DNA of 64,000 bases from Armatimonadota bacterium (lineage in GTDB: Bacteria > Armatimonadota > Fimbriimonadia > Fimbriimonadales > ATM1): contig QEUM01000009.1 in the NCBI GenBank assembly GCA_003577165.1, forward strand, positions 124,001 through 188,000, read 5' to 3'. Under the pieces are notes generated by a model. It searched no databases. It saw only the letters and a list, made by a program, of their open reading frames with translations, and was not told the DNA's origin. Positions 51,193 through 60,461 of this stretch are shown in pieces; position 1 is the first letter of the stretch; each line of letters opens with the position of its first letter. The position numbers and the translations under genes are program-made.

Positions 51193-52464
51193 ATGGCAAG
51201 CTGCACAAAGGTCGGCCTCCTGGGGCTCGGCACCGTCGGAACCGGCCTCGTAGAACTCCTGACGAGAAACGCCCACCTCATCGAGAACAAGTCCGGCGTT
51301 TCGCTCGAAGTTTCGCGAGCTCTCGTTCGAGATCTCTCAAAGCCGAGAGTCTTGTCGAAGGAACTCATCACGAACGACCCAGAAGAGATTCTCGGCGACC
51401 CCGACATCAACATCGTCGTGGAAGTGATGGGAGGCATCGAGCCCGCCAAGTCTTACATCCTTCGTGCGCTCGAAAACGGTAAGAACGTCGTGACGGCAAA
51501 CAAAGCCGTGTTGGCCGCACACGGGTTGGAGATCTTCGAGGTCGCCGCCCGTCACGGAAGGCAGATCGGATTTGAAGCAAGCGTCTGCGGCGGAATTCCC
51601 ATCATCCGCGCCATCACGGGAGGACTGGTCGGCAACCGCGTCGAGGAACTCGTCGGAATATTAAACGGAACGACGAACTACATCCTAACGCGGATGCACG
51701 AAGAAGGGATCACCTTCGCGGACGCCTTAGCGGAGGCCCAGGCGAAAGGACTCGCAGAGGCTGACCCGACCTTCGACGTGAAGGGCATTGATGCGGCTCA
51801 CAAATTATTGATCCTCGCGGAAATCCTATTCCAGTCACGCGCAGAGCTGGAGGACATGGTCATCGAGGGAATCGACACGCTCGAATCCATCGACATCGAA
51901 GCGGCACAGGAGTTCGGCTTTCGCGTGAAACTGCTCGCGCTCGCCACGAGGAACAACGGCTCGATCGACCTGCGCGTGCATCCAAGCCTCGTTCCCAACG
52001 ACCACCCGCTGGCGAGCGTATCGAACGAGTTCAATGCGGTGTTCATGCGAGGCGACGCTACAGGAGAGTTGATCTTCTACGGCAAGGGGGCCGGCTCGAT
52101 GCCGACGGCGAGCGCCGTGCTTTCCGACATCGTCGAGATTTCCAGAAACCCGGAGTCGCGACTCATCTGGGATCCAGGCAAGAGCGTTCCCTTCGCTCCC
52201 GTCGAAGGCGACAGCCGATACTACTTGCGGTTCCCAATCTTCGACCGGCCGGGGCTGATCGGTCGTATCGCAACCATCCTTGGCGACCATTCGATCTCGA
52301 TTACCCACGCGCTTGCCGACCTCGTTTGCGACGAAACGAACCGGGGAAACGTGAAGATCATAACGCACCGCGGGAACGCATCCGCGGTCCGGCAAGCGCT
52401 CAAAGAGATCGAAGCGTCGGGCGTTCTGTCGTCCCCCCCCGTGGCTCTGAGGATCTTCCACTAG
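51193..52464 (+). CDS. hom: Homoserine dehydrogenase with ACT domain
   Basis: This 423-residue enzyme reduces aspartate semialdehyde to homoserine. The N-terminal NAD(P)-binding loop GLGTVGTGLVELL, the catalytic core with NGTTNYILTRMHEEG and KGIDAAHKLLILAE, and a C-terminal ACT domain (FDRPGLIGRIATILGDHSIS) for feedback control are present. It begins two bases after the preceding PLP enzyme. Its stop codon overlaps the convergent esterase stop at CTAG. Confidence 0.96.
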   Translation: MASCTKVGLLGLGTVGTGLVELLTRNAHLIENKSGVSLEVSRALVRDLSKPRVLSKELITNDPEEILGDPDINIVVEVMGGIEPAKSYILRALENGKNVVTANKAVLAAHGLEIFEVAARHGRQIGFEASVCGGIPIIRAITGGLVGNRVEELVGILNGTTNYILTRMHEEGITFADALAEAQAKGLAEADPTFDVKGIDAAHKLLILAEILFQSRAELEDMVIEGIDTLESIDIEAAQEFGFRVKLLALATRNNGSIDLRVHPSLVPNDHPLASVSNEFNAVFMRGDATGELIFYGKGAGSMPTASAVLSDIVEISRNPESRLIWDPGKSVPFAPVEGDSRYYLRFPIFDRPGLIGRIATILGDHSISITHALADLVCDETNRGNVKIITHRGNASAVRQALKEIEASGVLSSPPVALRIFH

Positions 52465-54917
52465 TCCCGGTAGGCGAACTCTCCGGAGGAGACGGCCCAA
52501 TCGTTTCCGAGGAATCCAGCGCACAAGACGCCATCGATCCCACTTTGAAGGGACTCCGTCGAGATGACGCAGACGTCAGGATAGGCGACTCCCGAAACGA
52601 AGGTCGGCATCCGGACAGACAGCATGGCGGCCGGCATACCCGCAGGCGCGATCACCGCGACGAGGCATCCTGGATCTGATCGGCTCGGCAGACAAGCAAG
52701 CAGCAGATTGTCGGGGCCAACGAACTCCCGAGAACCAATTGTGATGCGGTTCCTCTTGGCAATGATCTCGCTCTCCCCAACGACCGTTTTCCACGCACCA
52801 TTGGTCTGCGCATTGCCGTAGAGAATCACGTTGCGGCCGCGCAGATCGCGCGAGTACCTCTGCTTTGACACGAACTCCGCGTCCGAGATGACCTGCGGGG
52901 TTGCGTTGCCTCGGTACCAGAAGGACTCGGCGTCGAATCGCGCCTTGCTAATGGACCAGGCGTTCTCATGGTCCGTGCCCGCCGTGCCGTACACGAAGAT
53001 CATCCTGTTTTGGAATGCGTTCTTGAACGGCCCGCTTGCGTCGGGACGCTTCGATGATTCGGTAGGAGGAGGCGATGCCTTCCATCCCTCCGCGCCTTTC
53101 GCGAAGTGGTACCGACCGGGCTCCTTCATGCGCGGGACTGCAATCGTCTGTCCGTCGACTTCGAAGCGAAGCGAGTCTGCTCCGTCGAGCACGCTCGGAT
53201 CGAATGAGATCATCGCGACGTTTTCCGTCTTCCCGGAGATGCGCCCGAGGTTCCAGTCCCACGCCAGATCGACTCGGCTCGGCTTCATCGAGGACTGCTG
53301 CTGTTCGATTCTCACCCAGTAGTAGTTCGCGGAAGAACCGGGATTCACGGTAGTGAATGAGGCCCTTCTAACTTCCGTGGCGTGGGGCCGTAAGCGGCGA
53401 GCAAAGAAGTCCATCATCGGAGCCCAGTCAACACAATCCGCGCCTGGCTCCTCACTCGCATCCCACCAATGCCCTGCGCCAGCCTGCTCGTGCGACATGA
53501 AGTCCTTGTGAAACTCAGCCAGCGCTTTCGTCATCGTTCTGGCCTGATCTACGGGCACGTTGTCGTCGGCATCGCCGTGCAAAACGTACACACCGAGGTT
53601 CGTGAGGTTACGCACCAGGCCGAGCGTGTCGCTTTGTGATGCCGCGCGCGTGAACATCCCCGGAATCCCCGCATCGGAGAAACGCGCCCCCCCGGCATAA
53701 GTCCAGAAACTCACCCAGCCTGCGCTCGGCCCGATCGCAGCGAACTGATCGGGGAACGTGACACCGAGGTGCCAAGTTCCGTGGCCGCCCATCGAGTGGC
53801 CAGTGAGGTAGATCCGCCTCTCATCCGCGTCGAGTCGAGACTTCGCATCCCGGAGGACCTCCATCGCATCGAGCCTGCCCCAATCTTCCCAGTCGAAACC
53901 GAACGGACGCCGATTCGTGGCCGCGACGAGGTGCATCCACGCCTTTTGCCCGTATGCATTCGCCTGGCCGATCGCCTCGACACCCGCGCCATGACAGCTG
54001 AGAGCCAAGGCCTTCGGAACAGAATCTGTTCCCGAAGCAGGGTTGACGGCGTAGTACTGAACACTGCCATCCACACCGCTGACGAATGTGCGCTTGTGCA
54101 CCTGGAATGGGGACTTGACTTCGGCCTGCAAGTCGAGCTTCGATCCTTCGATCCACTTGCCCGCCTCCATTCGCTGAAGGGTCAATTTGATGGGAAGGCT
54201 CTTTTGCTCCGACTTCCCTGTCCAGTGAACGCGCACTGCCGCCTTGTGGATCGAGAACGGAAGCATCGAAGGAACAGTCGTGAGTTCGACCGTCCCCCCA
54301 TCAACTTGGGCCGACACTCGGAGCGCGGACTCCTGCATGTCGCCCGCGTTTATCACGATGACCCCGATCCAAACAGATCCAGGCTCGCCGAGGAGCAAGT
54401 CGGGCAGCGTTACATCCCTCGAAGTGAGATACACTCTCGCGGGCGCATCGAGGATGCTCGCCCGCATTGCGCCGCGCCCCCCCGCAAACAGAAAGGTGTT
54501 CTCCCCGCGCTTGAGATGGATCGGAAGAACTGTCAGTCCATTTCCATAGACGTCCCCGGCGCGAGGCTCGCCATTGACATACACCATCGAATGCCCCGAG
54601 GCTTCGAGGAGCGCGGCGCGCTCGACTTCGGAGGTAACGCGTGCAAACGCATATCCCCCCCGTACCTCAGGAACGTCGAGCGATCCGTCCTCTTTCGCGG
54701 TTACTTCTCTCCATGCGACCGAGTTGCCGCTTGCCCCGACGACTTTCTGGCCCGCCGCAGGATTCTTCCACTCGCCGTTCGCCATTGAGAGTTGAATCGG
54801 ATCGCGATGCAAAGGGGATCGACCGTAAGCGCCCACTGAAGGCAGAACGAGGTAGTCACGAATGACCAGGGGCTGCTGCGAAAGGGTCGAGAACGCGAGG
54901 ATCGCCGCGAAGAACAT
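52461..54917 (-). CDS. Large secreted alpha/beta hydrolase (prolyl-oligopeptidase-type esterase)
   Basis: The 818-residue protein has a short signal (MFFAAILAFSTLSQQ). A beta-rich region of ~300 residues precedes an alpha/beta-hydrolase domain with the nucleophile elbow TGHSMGGHGTW; Asp and His candidates lie in HGDADDNVP and GAGHWWD. The C-terminal ~300 residues form another beta-rich domain. It resembles the esterase-like S9 group found in planctomycete and armatimonadete genomes; the substrate is unknown. Confidence 0.82.
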   Translation of the reverse strand: MFFAAILAFSTLSQQPLVIRDYLVLPSVGAYGRSPLHRDPIQLSMANGEWKNPAAGQKVVGASGNSVAWREVTAKEDGSLDVPEVRGGYAFARVTSEVERAALLEASGHSMVYVNGEPRAGDVYGNGLTVLPIHLKRGENTFLFAGGRGAMRASILDAPARVYLTSRDVTLPDLLLGEPGSVWIGVIVINAGDMQESALRVSAQVDGGTVELTTVPSMLPFSIHKAAVRVHWTGKSEQKSLPIKLTLQRMEAGKWIEGSKLDLQAEVKSPFQVHKRTFVSGVDGSVQYYAVNPASGTDSVPKALALSCHGAGVEAIGQANAYGQKAWMHLVAATNRRPFGFDWEDWGRLDAMEVLRDAKSRLDADERRIYLTGHSMGGHGTWHLGVTFPDQFAAIGPSAGWVSFWTYAGGARFSDAGIPGMFTRAASQSDTLGLVRNLTNLGVYVLHGDADDNVPVDQARTMTKALAEFHKDFMSHEQAGAGHWWDASEEPGADCVDWAPMMDFFARRLRPHATEVRRASFTTVNPGSSANYYWVRIEQQQSSMKPSRVDLAWDWNLGRISGKTENVAMISFDPSVLDGADSLRFEVDGQTIAVPRMKEPGRYHFAKGAEGWKASPPPTESSKRPDASGPFKNAFQNRMIFVYGTAGTDHENAWSISKARFDAESFWYRGNATPQVISDAEFVSKQRYSRDLRGRNVILYGNAQTNGAWKTVVGESEIIAKRNRITIGSREFVGPDNLLLACLPSRSDPGCLVAVIAPAGMPAAMLSVRMPTFVSGVAYPDVCVISTESLQSGIDGVLCAGFLGNDWAVSSGEFAYRD

Positions 54918-54923
54918 CTGCTC

Positions 54924-55901
54924 CTACTTTATCCGAAGGACGGCGGAGCCTCGTATTCCGTCCGTTTTCAACTTCAAGAGCGCATCGTTTGCCTCTTGCA
55001 GCGAGAACTCCTCGACGCTTGTGCGAATGGGGATCTCCCAGGCGAGGCGCAGGAGTTCCCTGCCGTCTTCCCGCGTGTTTGCCGTGACGGAAGTGAGAGT
55101 CTTCTCGCCGAAGAGGTGGCGCGAGTACTCGAGGGGCGGCAGGTCGGACGAGTGGATCCCCGCGCAAACCACTGTCCCCGCCTTGCCGACGGCGGAGAGC
55201 GCCCGCGCGATGGCCTCGCCGGAAGGGGCGAAGACGATCGCCGCATCGAGGGGGCGGGGTGGGGCGTCGTCCGCGTCTCCAACCCAGTCCGCGCCCATGT
55301 CCTCCGCCAACTTCCGGTGCTTCGCTCCCCTGGTGATCACGCTCACGGCACAGCCCCAGTGCCGGGCGATCTGGATCACGATGTGCGCGGACGACCCGAA
55401 GCCGTAGAGGCCGAGGTCCTGGCCCGGCTCAACCCCCGACCGGCGGAGCGCCCGGAATCCGATAATGCCCGCGCACAGGAGCGGCGCGACCTGGGCGGCG
55501 TCGGCCTCCTCCGGGATCTCATACAGGAAGTCGCGCTTGGCCGCCACAGATTCGGCATAGCCGCCATCCACGTGGAATCCGGTGAACGTCGGCCGATCGC
55601 AGAGATTCTCCGATCCTCTCGAGCAAAAGGAGCATTGGCCGCAGGTTTCGTGCAGCCACGCTGCGCCGAATCGGACATTGGTGTCGCGCGCCCTGCCGAT
55701 GATCTGGTGACCCGGAACGATCGGCAGTTTCCCCCCCTCCAAGTCGCCTTCGACGACGTGGAGGTCGGTTCTGCAAACCGCGCAGACTTCCACGTCCAGG
55801 AGCACATCACCGTCACATGGTTCAGGTTCGGGAATCTGTTCAAGCGAAAGCGGTCGAGTTTCGACTGGCGCGCGCTGGTGGCAAACCTGTGCCCGCATCA
55901 T
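54924..55901 (-). CDS. Zinc-dependent alcohol dehydrogenase-like protein (MDR family), with internal deletion
   Basis: The 325-residue protein is a zinc MDR dehydrogenase: catalytic-zinc Cys in CAVCRTDLH, PGHQ, four structural-zinc cysteines in CGQCSFCSRGSENLC, and GLYGFGSSAHIVIQIARHWG for NAD(P). Between GHQIIGR and AWLHETCG there are only ~10 residues; relatives carry ~19, including the GDRVG turn, which is missing here. The enzyme may have altered or no activity. Its ATG overlaps the stop of the ABC ATPase (ATGA). Confidence 0.85.
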   Translation of the reverse strand: MMRAQVCHQRAPVETRPLSLEQIPEPEPCDGDVLLDVEVCAVCRTDLHVVEGDLEGGKLPIVPGHQIIGRARDTNVRFGAAWLHETCGQCSFCSRGSENLCDRPTFTGFHVDGGYAESVAAKRDFLYEIPEEADAAQVAPLLCAGIIGFRALRRSGVEPGQDLGLYGFGSSAHIVIQIARHWGCAVSVITRGAKHRKLAEDMGADWVGDADDAPPRPLDAAIVFAPSGEAIARALSAVGKAGTVVCAGIHSSDLPPLEYSRHLFGEKTLTSVTANTREDGRELLRLAWEIPIRTSVEEFSLQEANDALLKLKTDGIRGSAVLRIK

Positions 55902-56638
55902 GCGATGGATTCGGCTTGAGATTTCTCGACGATCTCGGCGATGGCAGGGTCTTTGGAGTTTCGAAATCTCTCCGGCGGAAGGTCCGCTGCGATGCGGCCG
56001 TCATGCAAGAACAGAACGCGATCGGCCACGCGCATCACCGCGCTAACATCGTGAGTGACGACTATGCTCGTCACATTGGTCTTCTCTGAAACTTCTCTGA
56101 TCAGGGCATCGATCGCGTACGCCGTAACCGGATCGAGTCCGCTGGTCGGCTCATCGTAGAAGACGACTTCCGGGTTCATCGCGAGAGCGCGCGCAAGGCC
56201 CACTCGCTTCTTCATGCCTCCGCTCAATTCGCTCGGGTACAGCCGCTCCGTGCCTTCAAGCCCGACGAGGCCGAGCTTCTCGGCGACCATTTCGCTGAGG
56301 GCCTTTCGGGTTAGTTTGAGATGCCTCTCTGCTCCGAAGGCGACGTTGTCGTGGACGTTCAGGTAGTCGAACAGGGCCGACCCTTGAAACACGACGCCGA
56401 GCCGCTTGCGCACCTGCGCGCGCTCGGACGAACTGGCCGAGTATAGGTTTACGTCGAAAAGCTCAACCGTCCCGCTTGTCGGTCTGAGCAGTCCTGCCAT
56501 ACAGCGCAGGAGGGTCGTCTTGCCTCCGCCGGAAGAGCCCATGATGGCGACCGTTTCGCCCGCCGACACGTCCACGTCGATCTCGGCAAGGACGACGCGA
56601 TCCCCGAACCGATGGCTCAGGCCCCGGACGCGGATCAT
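55898..56638 (-). CDS. MlaF-type ABC transporter ATPase
   Basis: The 246-residue ATPase has Walker A MGSSGGGKTTLLRCMAG, the Q-loop VVFQGSALFDYL, the signature LSGGMKKRVGLARALAM, Walker B EVVFYDEPTSGLDP and the H-loop VVTHDVSAVM. The SGGMKKRVGLARA signature is typical of MlaF, which powers MCE-dependent lipid transport. No mlaE or mlaD is adjacent; an MCE protein lies at 16852-18252. TATACT ends seven bases before the ATG. Confidence 0.9.
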   Translation of the reverse strand: MIRVRGLSHRFGDRVVLAEIDVDVSAGETVAIMGSSGGGKTTLLRCMAGLLRPTSGTVELFDVNLYSASSSERAQVRKRLGVVFQGSALFDYLNVHDNVAFGAERHLKLTRKALSEMVAEKLGLVGLEGTERLYPSELSGGMKKRVGLARALAMNPEVVFYDEPTSGLDPVTAYAIDALIREVSEKTNVTSIVVTHDVSAVMRVADRVLFLHDGRIAADLPPERFRNSKDPAIAEIVEKSQAESIA

Positions 56639-56645
56639 GTCGGGC

Positions 56646-56653
56646 AGTATACT
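56646..56653. promoter_or_regulatory. Palindromic AGTATACT serving as a possible bidirectional -10
   Basis: The eight-base palindrome reads TATACT on both strands. Minus-strand use places +1 near the ATPase ATG at 56638 (seven bases away, leaderless); plus-strand use gives a ~27-base leader with TGGAG for the gene at 56687. Confidence 0.5.
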
Positions 56654-56686
56654 CGTGAGTCAATCCGACCCCCTACTGGAGCATTC

Positions 56687-57502
56687 ATGACAGCAAGCCT
56701 TCTCGTCACAGCAGCATTCGCCGTTCCTTCCCTCATCCAAACCTACCCCCTCGAACTTCGGTTTGCGGAGAATGAGACCCTCAAGTATCGCGAGGCCATC
56801 GAGGTCACTGAATCGACAAGCGCAGGCGGCCAAACGCAGTCTATGAAGGCGGAGGGATCTCGAACGATCAACATCAAGGTGACGAGCATCGACGGCAACA
56901 AGGCATCGATGTCGTTTGCCTATTCCAATGTGACCGGAAAAGCCAAGGCATCCGGATTGCCGCCCAACGCGCCAAAGGCGGAAGTCGCGAAGATGGAACA
57001 GGAATACGCTGAGCGATTCAAGAATGACCTCGGCTCAGGCGAAAGGACCCAGATGGTGGATCCGAAAGGCAACACGGTTTACAAGTTCATCCTCGACGAT
57101 GTGAGGACGGTGTGGGTCTATAAGGGAGCCTTCTTGGCGCTGGCGCTTCCCGACCACGCGCCGAAGATGAACGAGAAGTGGACTTTGAAACTCGCGCAGC
57201 CAGATCCGACGACGAGCGCGCTCTTCGACTTCACGTTCAAACTCGTGGGCGCCCTTCCGCGCGAGGGTGAGACGGCCTACCGAATCGTGATCTCCGGCTC
57301 CACTTCAAATACTCAGAAGCAGAACGGCATGACCATGAAGCAGTCGCTGGAAGTCTCCGGTTGGGTGCTGCTTGGCGGCACGTCCGGCAAGATACTCGGC
57401 GCGGAGATCACCTCGACTTCCACCCAGTCCCTCACGCACCCGCAGCAGGGCACAAGGAAGGCCGTCAACAAAACGGTCCGGAAACTCGAAAAGATCGACT
57501 GA
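56687..57502 (+). CDS. Secreted protein of unknown function (possibly DUF6263-like)
   Basis: The 271-residue protein has a signal peptide (TASLLVTAAFAVPSLIQ) and a beta-rich mature part. It includes LELRFAENETLKYREAIEVT, SRTINIKVTSIDGNKASMSF and SLEVSGWVLLGGTSGKILG, a pattern of a two-domain beta-sandwich seen in DUF6263-like secreted proteins. No catalytic residues are seen. TGGAG lies before the ATG. It is convergent with herA. Confidence 0.7.
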   Translation: MTASLLVTAAFAVPSLIQTYPLELRFAENETLKYREAIEVTESTSAGGQTQSMKAEGSRTINIKVTSIDGNKASMSFAYSNVTGKAKASGLPPNAPKAEVAKMEQEYAERFKNDLGSGERTQMVDPKGNTVYKFILDDVRTVWVYKGAFLALALPDHAPKMNEKWTLKLAQPDPTTSALFDFTFKLVGALPREGETAYRIVISGSTSNTQKQNGMTMKQSLEVSGWVLLGGTSGKILGAEITSTSTQSLTHPQQGTRKAVNKTVRKLEKID

Positions 57503-57509
57503 CCCCGAT

Positions 57510-59456
57510 CTACGAGAAGGGATCTTCAGGGTCCGCCACAGGAACCGGCGGGCCCGCTTTCATTTCTTGAGCACGGCCGCCGCACCGCTGAATGACCTCT
57601 TTGACCTGCCTTCCTTCATTCCGCTTTTCCTCGGCAAGGCCTTCAAGGATGCGCCTCAGCCGGCTCTCGCGATCCTCGACCGGGACTGCGGCGAGGAGGT
57701 CACGAACAACAGCGGGCGCGATGTGGGGGTCGATGCTCTTGGCCACGCGCATGATTTCGTCTTCGAGGCTCTGCCTGTTCACCGGAAACTTCCGCATACC
57801 GTCGGTTCCGCGCAGACAGGTGGGCAGTGGGAATCGAATGAACAAAGGCTGAGAAAAGTGTGGGTGACGAACCATCAGTTCTCCCGGATCGGCCGTCGCG
57901 AGTTTCTCCCGCACGGCCGGCGGATAGACGGTGTATGTCGGATGCGTGAGTTCCTCGAGTTGGATGTTCCCGAACGCGGAGTTGGCACAGTTGCCGACGA
58001 TTTGCGGATCAACGCGTGAACGAAACTGCTGCGCGCTGAACAGCACCAGTCCAAGGTACCGACCCCGCGCCGCGATGTCCCGAAGTGACCGCATCACGTG
58101 AGTTTCGCGTCCTCCGCTCGGGGCGTACTTATTCAATTCGTCAACGACGACGATCAGTCTCCGGACACCAAGGTTGCCCTCCTCCATTCGGTTGCGCAAT
58201 TCCGAGATGACGGCCGCGAAGATCAAGTCCTGCGCGTCTGCGCTGCACTGCGCAACATCGACGACGTAGACGTGCCGATCCTCAAACCTGGCCGGGAGCG
58301 GCGGCACCTCCTCCGTTTGAGAGGCGATGAGGCCGGAGAACCTCTGGCGAAAGCCCTCCAGACGGTTGTACATCTTGCGAATGGTCGCCGAGTGGTGCGA
58401 GTGGTAGTCCCCGCGCCCTTCCTCCGCCTTCGCCAGCATCTGCTTGACCGCCTCGATGAGTTGGAAGAGAGAGTCCACCTTCAGCGGTGCCGAGTCCTCT
58501 TCGACTCTCCAGTCGCGTCCGACGACTTCGTTTTGGAGAAACGCAAGGAAGGAGTCCGCCTTCGCGTCGAGGTCTTCGCGTGAGAGCAGCACGTCGGCGT
58601 TCTGAAGCACCGTGTTCAGGCCGAAGCAGAAGCCGTGCGTGGGGTTACTCGTATCGAGGTCGGGATGGCGTCGGAGCGTGACCAAGCCGGAATGCGCTTC
58701 GGACTGATACGGCGCGTAGTAGGTGACGCTTTGAAACGGGGCAACAGGAATGTCAACTTGCCCGTACATGCGCGCAGACGCATCGTCGGGGCTCTCCCAA
58801 GCATGGTCAAGGTAGAGGAGATCGCCGCCCTTGACGTTAAACATGACGGCGGCAATGCCTTGATCTTCCCTCCCCTCGTAGTGCTGGAAGATCGACGAGA
58901 GCAGGAATTGAATGTAACTCGTCTTCGCCGCAAGGCCGCTTGTGCCCGTGATGTTGAAGTGACCGGCCTCCGGGCCGAGGATGTAGTCCGGATCCGCGTA
59001 CACAGGAAGTTCCTTGCCCTTCATCCCATAGAATCCGATCGGGATGCCTCCTTCAAACTTGTCCCCGCAAAGTGCGGTGCGCACATCGGCGGCTGTCGCC
59101 TCGTAAACCTCGCCAATTCCCACCGCCGCGACGGGCTCTTCCGGTATGCGCCGCAGCACGGCCGCTTCGTAGACTCGGATTTCCGGTCGCAGCGTGAGCG
59201 CCTCCCCCCCGGGCGTTCCTTCCCTGCCGAGATAGTCTGTCAGGGCGTTCGGGAGATCGTTGTAAGCGTAGGCTTCGACGACCACGCCGTAAATCCTCAC
59301 CGCTGGACCCTCGCCACGGCCGTATTCCACTCTCACGAGCGAGCCGATTCCGAGCGGCGCGGACAGTTCGGCCCAAAAATGGAACTTGTACGCCGTATTC
59401 GGGGATTGCTCCGTTCCTACTACGTGTCCGATGACTTGCTGTGAAGGTTCGCTCAT
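57510..59456 (-). CDS. HerA-like ATPase/translocase
   Basis: HerA is a hexameric DNA translocase that works with the nuclease NurA. The 648-residue protein opens with a HAS-barrel-like domain (QVIGHVVGTEQSPNTAYKF). The RecA-like core has a P-loop ITGTSGLAAKTS, in which the usual Gly-Lys is Ala-Lys, and Walker B LIVVVDELNKYAP; the FSAQQFRSRVDPQIVGNCA segment matches the family's C-terminal part. The ATG at 59456 overlaps the nurA-like stop (ATGA); earlier in-frame codons lie inside that gene and were rejected. It is the last gene of a three-gene operon. Confidence 0.85.
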   Translation of the reverse strand: MSEPSQQVIGHVVGTEQSPNTAYKFHFWAELSAPLGIGSLVRVEYGRGEGPAVRIYGVVVEAYAYNDLPNALTDYLGREGTPGGEALTLRPEIRVYEAAVLRRIPEEPVAAVGIGEVYEATAADVRTALCGDKFEGGIPIGFYGMKGKELPVYADPDYILGPEAGHFNITGTSGLAAKTSYIQFLLSSIFQHYEGREDQGIAAVMFNVKGGDLLYLDHAWESPDDASARMYGQVDIPVAPFQSVTYYAPYQSEAHSGLVTLRRHPDLDTSNPTHGFCFGLNTVLQNADVLLSREDLDAKADSFLAFLQNEVVGRDWRVEEDSAPLKVDSLFQLIEAVKQMLAKAEEGRGDYHSHHSATIRKMYNRLEGFRQRFSGLIASQTEEVPPLPARFEDRHVYVVDVAQCSADAQDLIFAAVISELRNRMEEGNLGVRRLIVVVDELNKYAPSGGRETHVMRSLRDIAARGRYLGLVLFSAQQFRSRVDPQIVGNCANSAFGNIQLEELTHPTYTVYPPAVREKLATADPGELMVRHPHFSQPLFIRFPLPTCLRGTDGMRKFPVNRQSLEDEIMRVAKSIDPHIAPAVVRDLLAAVPVEDRESRLRRILEGLAEEKRNEGRQVKEVIQRCGGRAQEMKAGPPVPVADPEDPFS

Positions 59457-60445
59457 GTACCCACCATGCCGGTCAATTGCGCATCGCTCGGCTGGAGCGA
59501 CCGCAAATACATCTCCACCCTGCGGATTGGATAGATCATCCTGTCGAATCGAACATCGGGCAGAGAGAGAGGCGCCCTCTCCGCGAGGATCCATGAACTC
59601 ACATCGTCTATGTATCGCATGGACTCCTCCGCGGGCGGCAATTCGACCCGAATGAGCCCGAAAAAGGGCCCCTGCGTGTCCGAGTGTCTCAAGCGAAGAT
59701 ACCAACTGTACGCCGCTCGTCGCTGAAGCGGATTCGCGAGAAAGACTGGACTCCTCTGGCCCGGACGTAGAGATTGGATGACTTCGAGTTTCTCACGCTC
59801 CTGGAAGTACATCTTCCGATGGGATTTCACAACACCCACGATTCGATGAAACTCGGACTTCCCCTCCAAGATGTTGGCGATGCCCCCGTCGACGAGGAGC
59901 CATCCAGGGTTGCCGTCTTCCAACCATTTAGCGATGATACGTCGCTCCTTTGCGTCCCTCTCCACGCTGATTCGATTTTGTATCGCCTTCGATGGCGATT
60001 CACCGCTCGCGAGATCGGCGCGGACCTGCGCGAACTCGTATCCTCGCTCCCTTAGTCGCGTCGCGGCCTGCGTGCCCTCGAAGGCGGCAACAAAAGTCTT
60101 CTGATCCACATAGCCGTGCGTGTGAAGCATCTCTCGGCCTTCGCGCTTCAGGATCGCCGCTCCGACGCAAGCGATGCAGCCCGGATAGAAGTCTTCGAAA
60201 AACGCCAATCGAGTCTTCTCTGTGCCGTCTTCGAACCACTCGAACGATGAGACACCCGATTGCGCGATCTCGCGGGCTTCGAAGGGACCTGCTTCGACCA
60301 CGTCCGAATCTACGAACTCTTCGAGAGCGGTGTCTTCTCGTGGAATCCAGCCGAGTTCCTGCGCTGCGTCGAATGGCTTGGCGACCATCCGCACGCCGCG
60401 AACATCGCGAAGCAGTTCCGAGAGCCGGAAAGGCAGGGATGTCAT
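59453..60445 (-). CDS. NurA-like nuclease
   Basis: The 330-residue protein resembles the NurA family, Mn-dependent nucleases that resect DNA ends with HerA. Two acidic motifs at the expected spacing are visible: FEWFEDGTEKTRLAFFED near residue 70 and WLLVDGGIAN near residue 195, followed by VVGVVKSHRK. The stop overlaps the HerA-like start, which strongly supports a NurA-HerA pair. The similarity is moderate, so the exact nuclease activity is inferred. Confidence 0.75.
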   Translation of the reverse strand: MTSLPFRLSELLRDVRGVRMVAKPFDAAQELGWIPREDTALEEFVDSDVVEAGPFEAREIAQSGVSSFEWFEDGTEKTRLAFFEDFYPGCIACVGAAILKREGREMLHTHGYVDQKTFVAAFEGTQAATRLRERGYEFAQVRADLASGESPSKAIQNRISVERDAKERRIIAKWLEDGNPGWLLVDGGIANILEGKSEFHRIVGVVKSHRKMYFQEREKLEVIQSLRPGQRSPVFLANPLQRRAAYSWYLRLRHSDTQGPFFGLIRVELPPAEESMRYIDDVSSWILAERAPLSLPDVRFDRMIYPIRRVEMYLRSLQPSDAQLTGMVGT

Positions 60446-60461
60446 GTTCGATCCGAACCCT

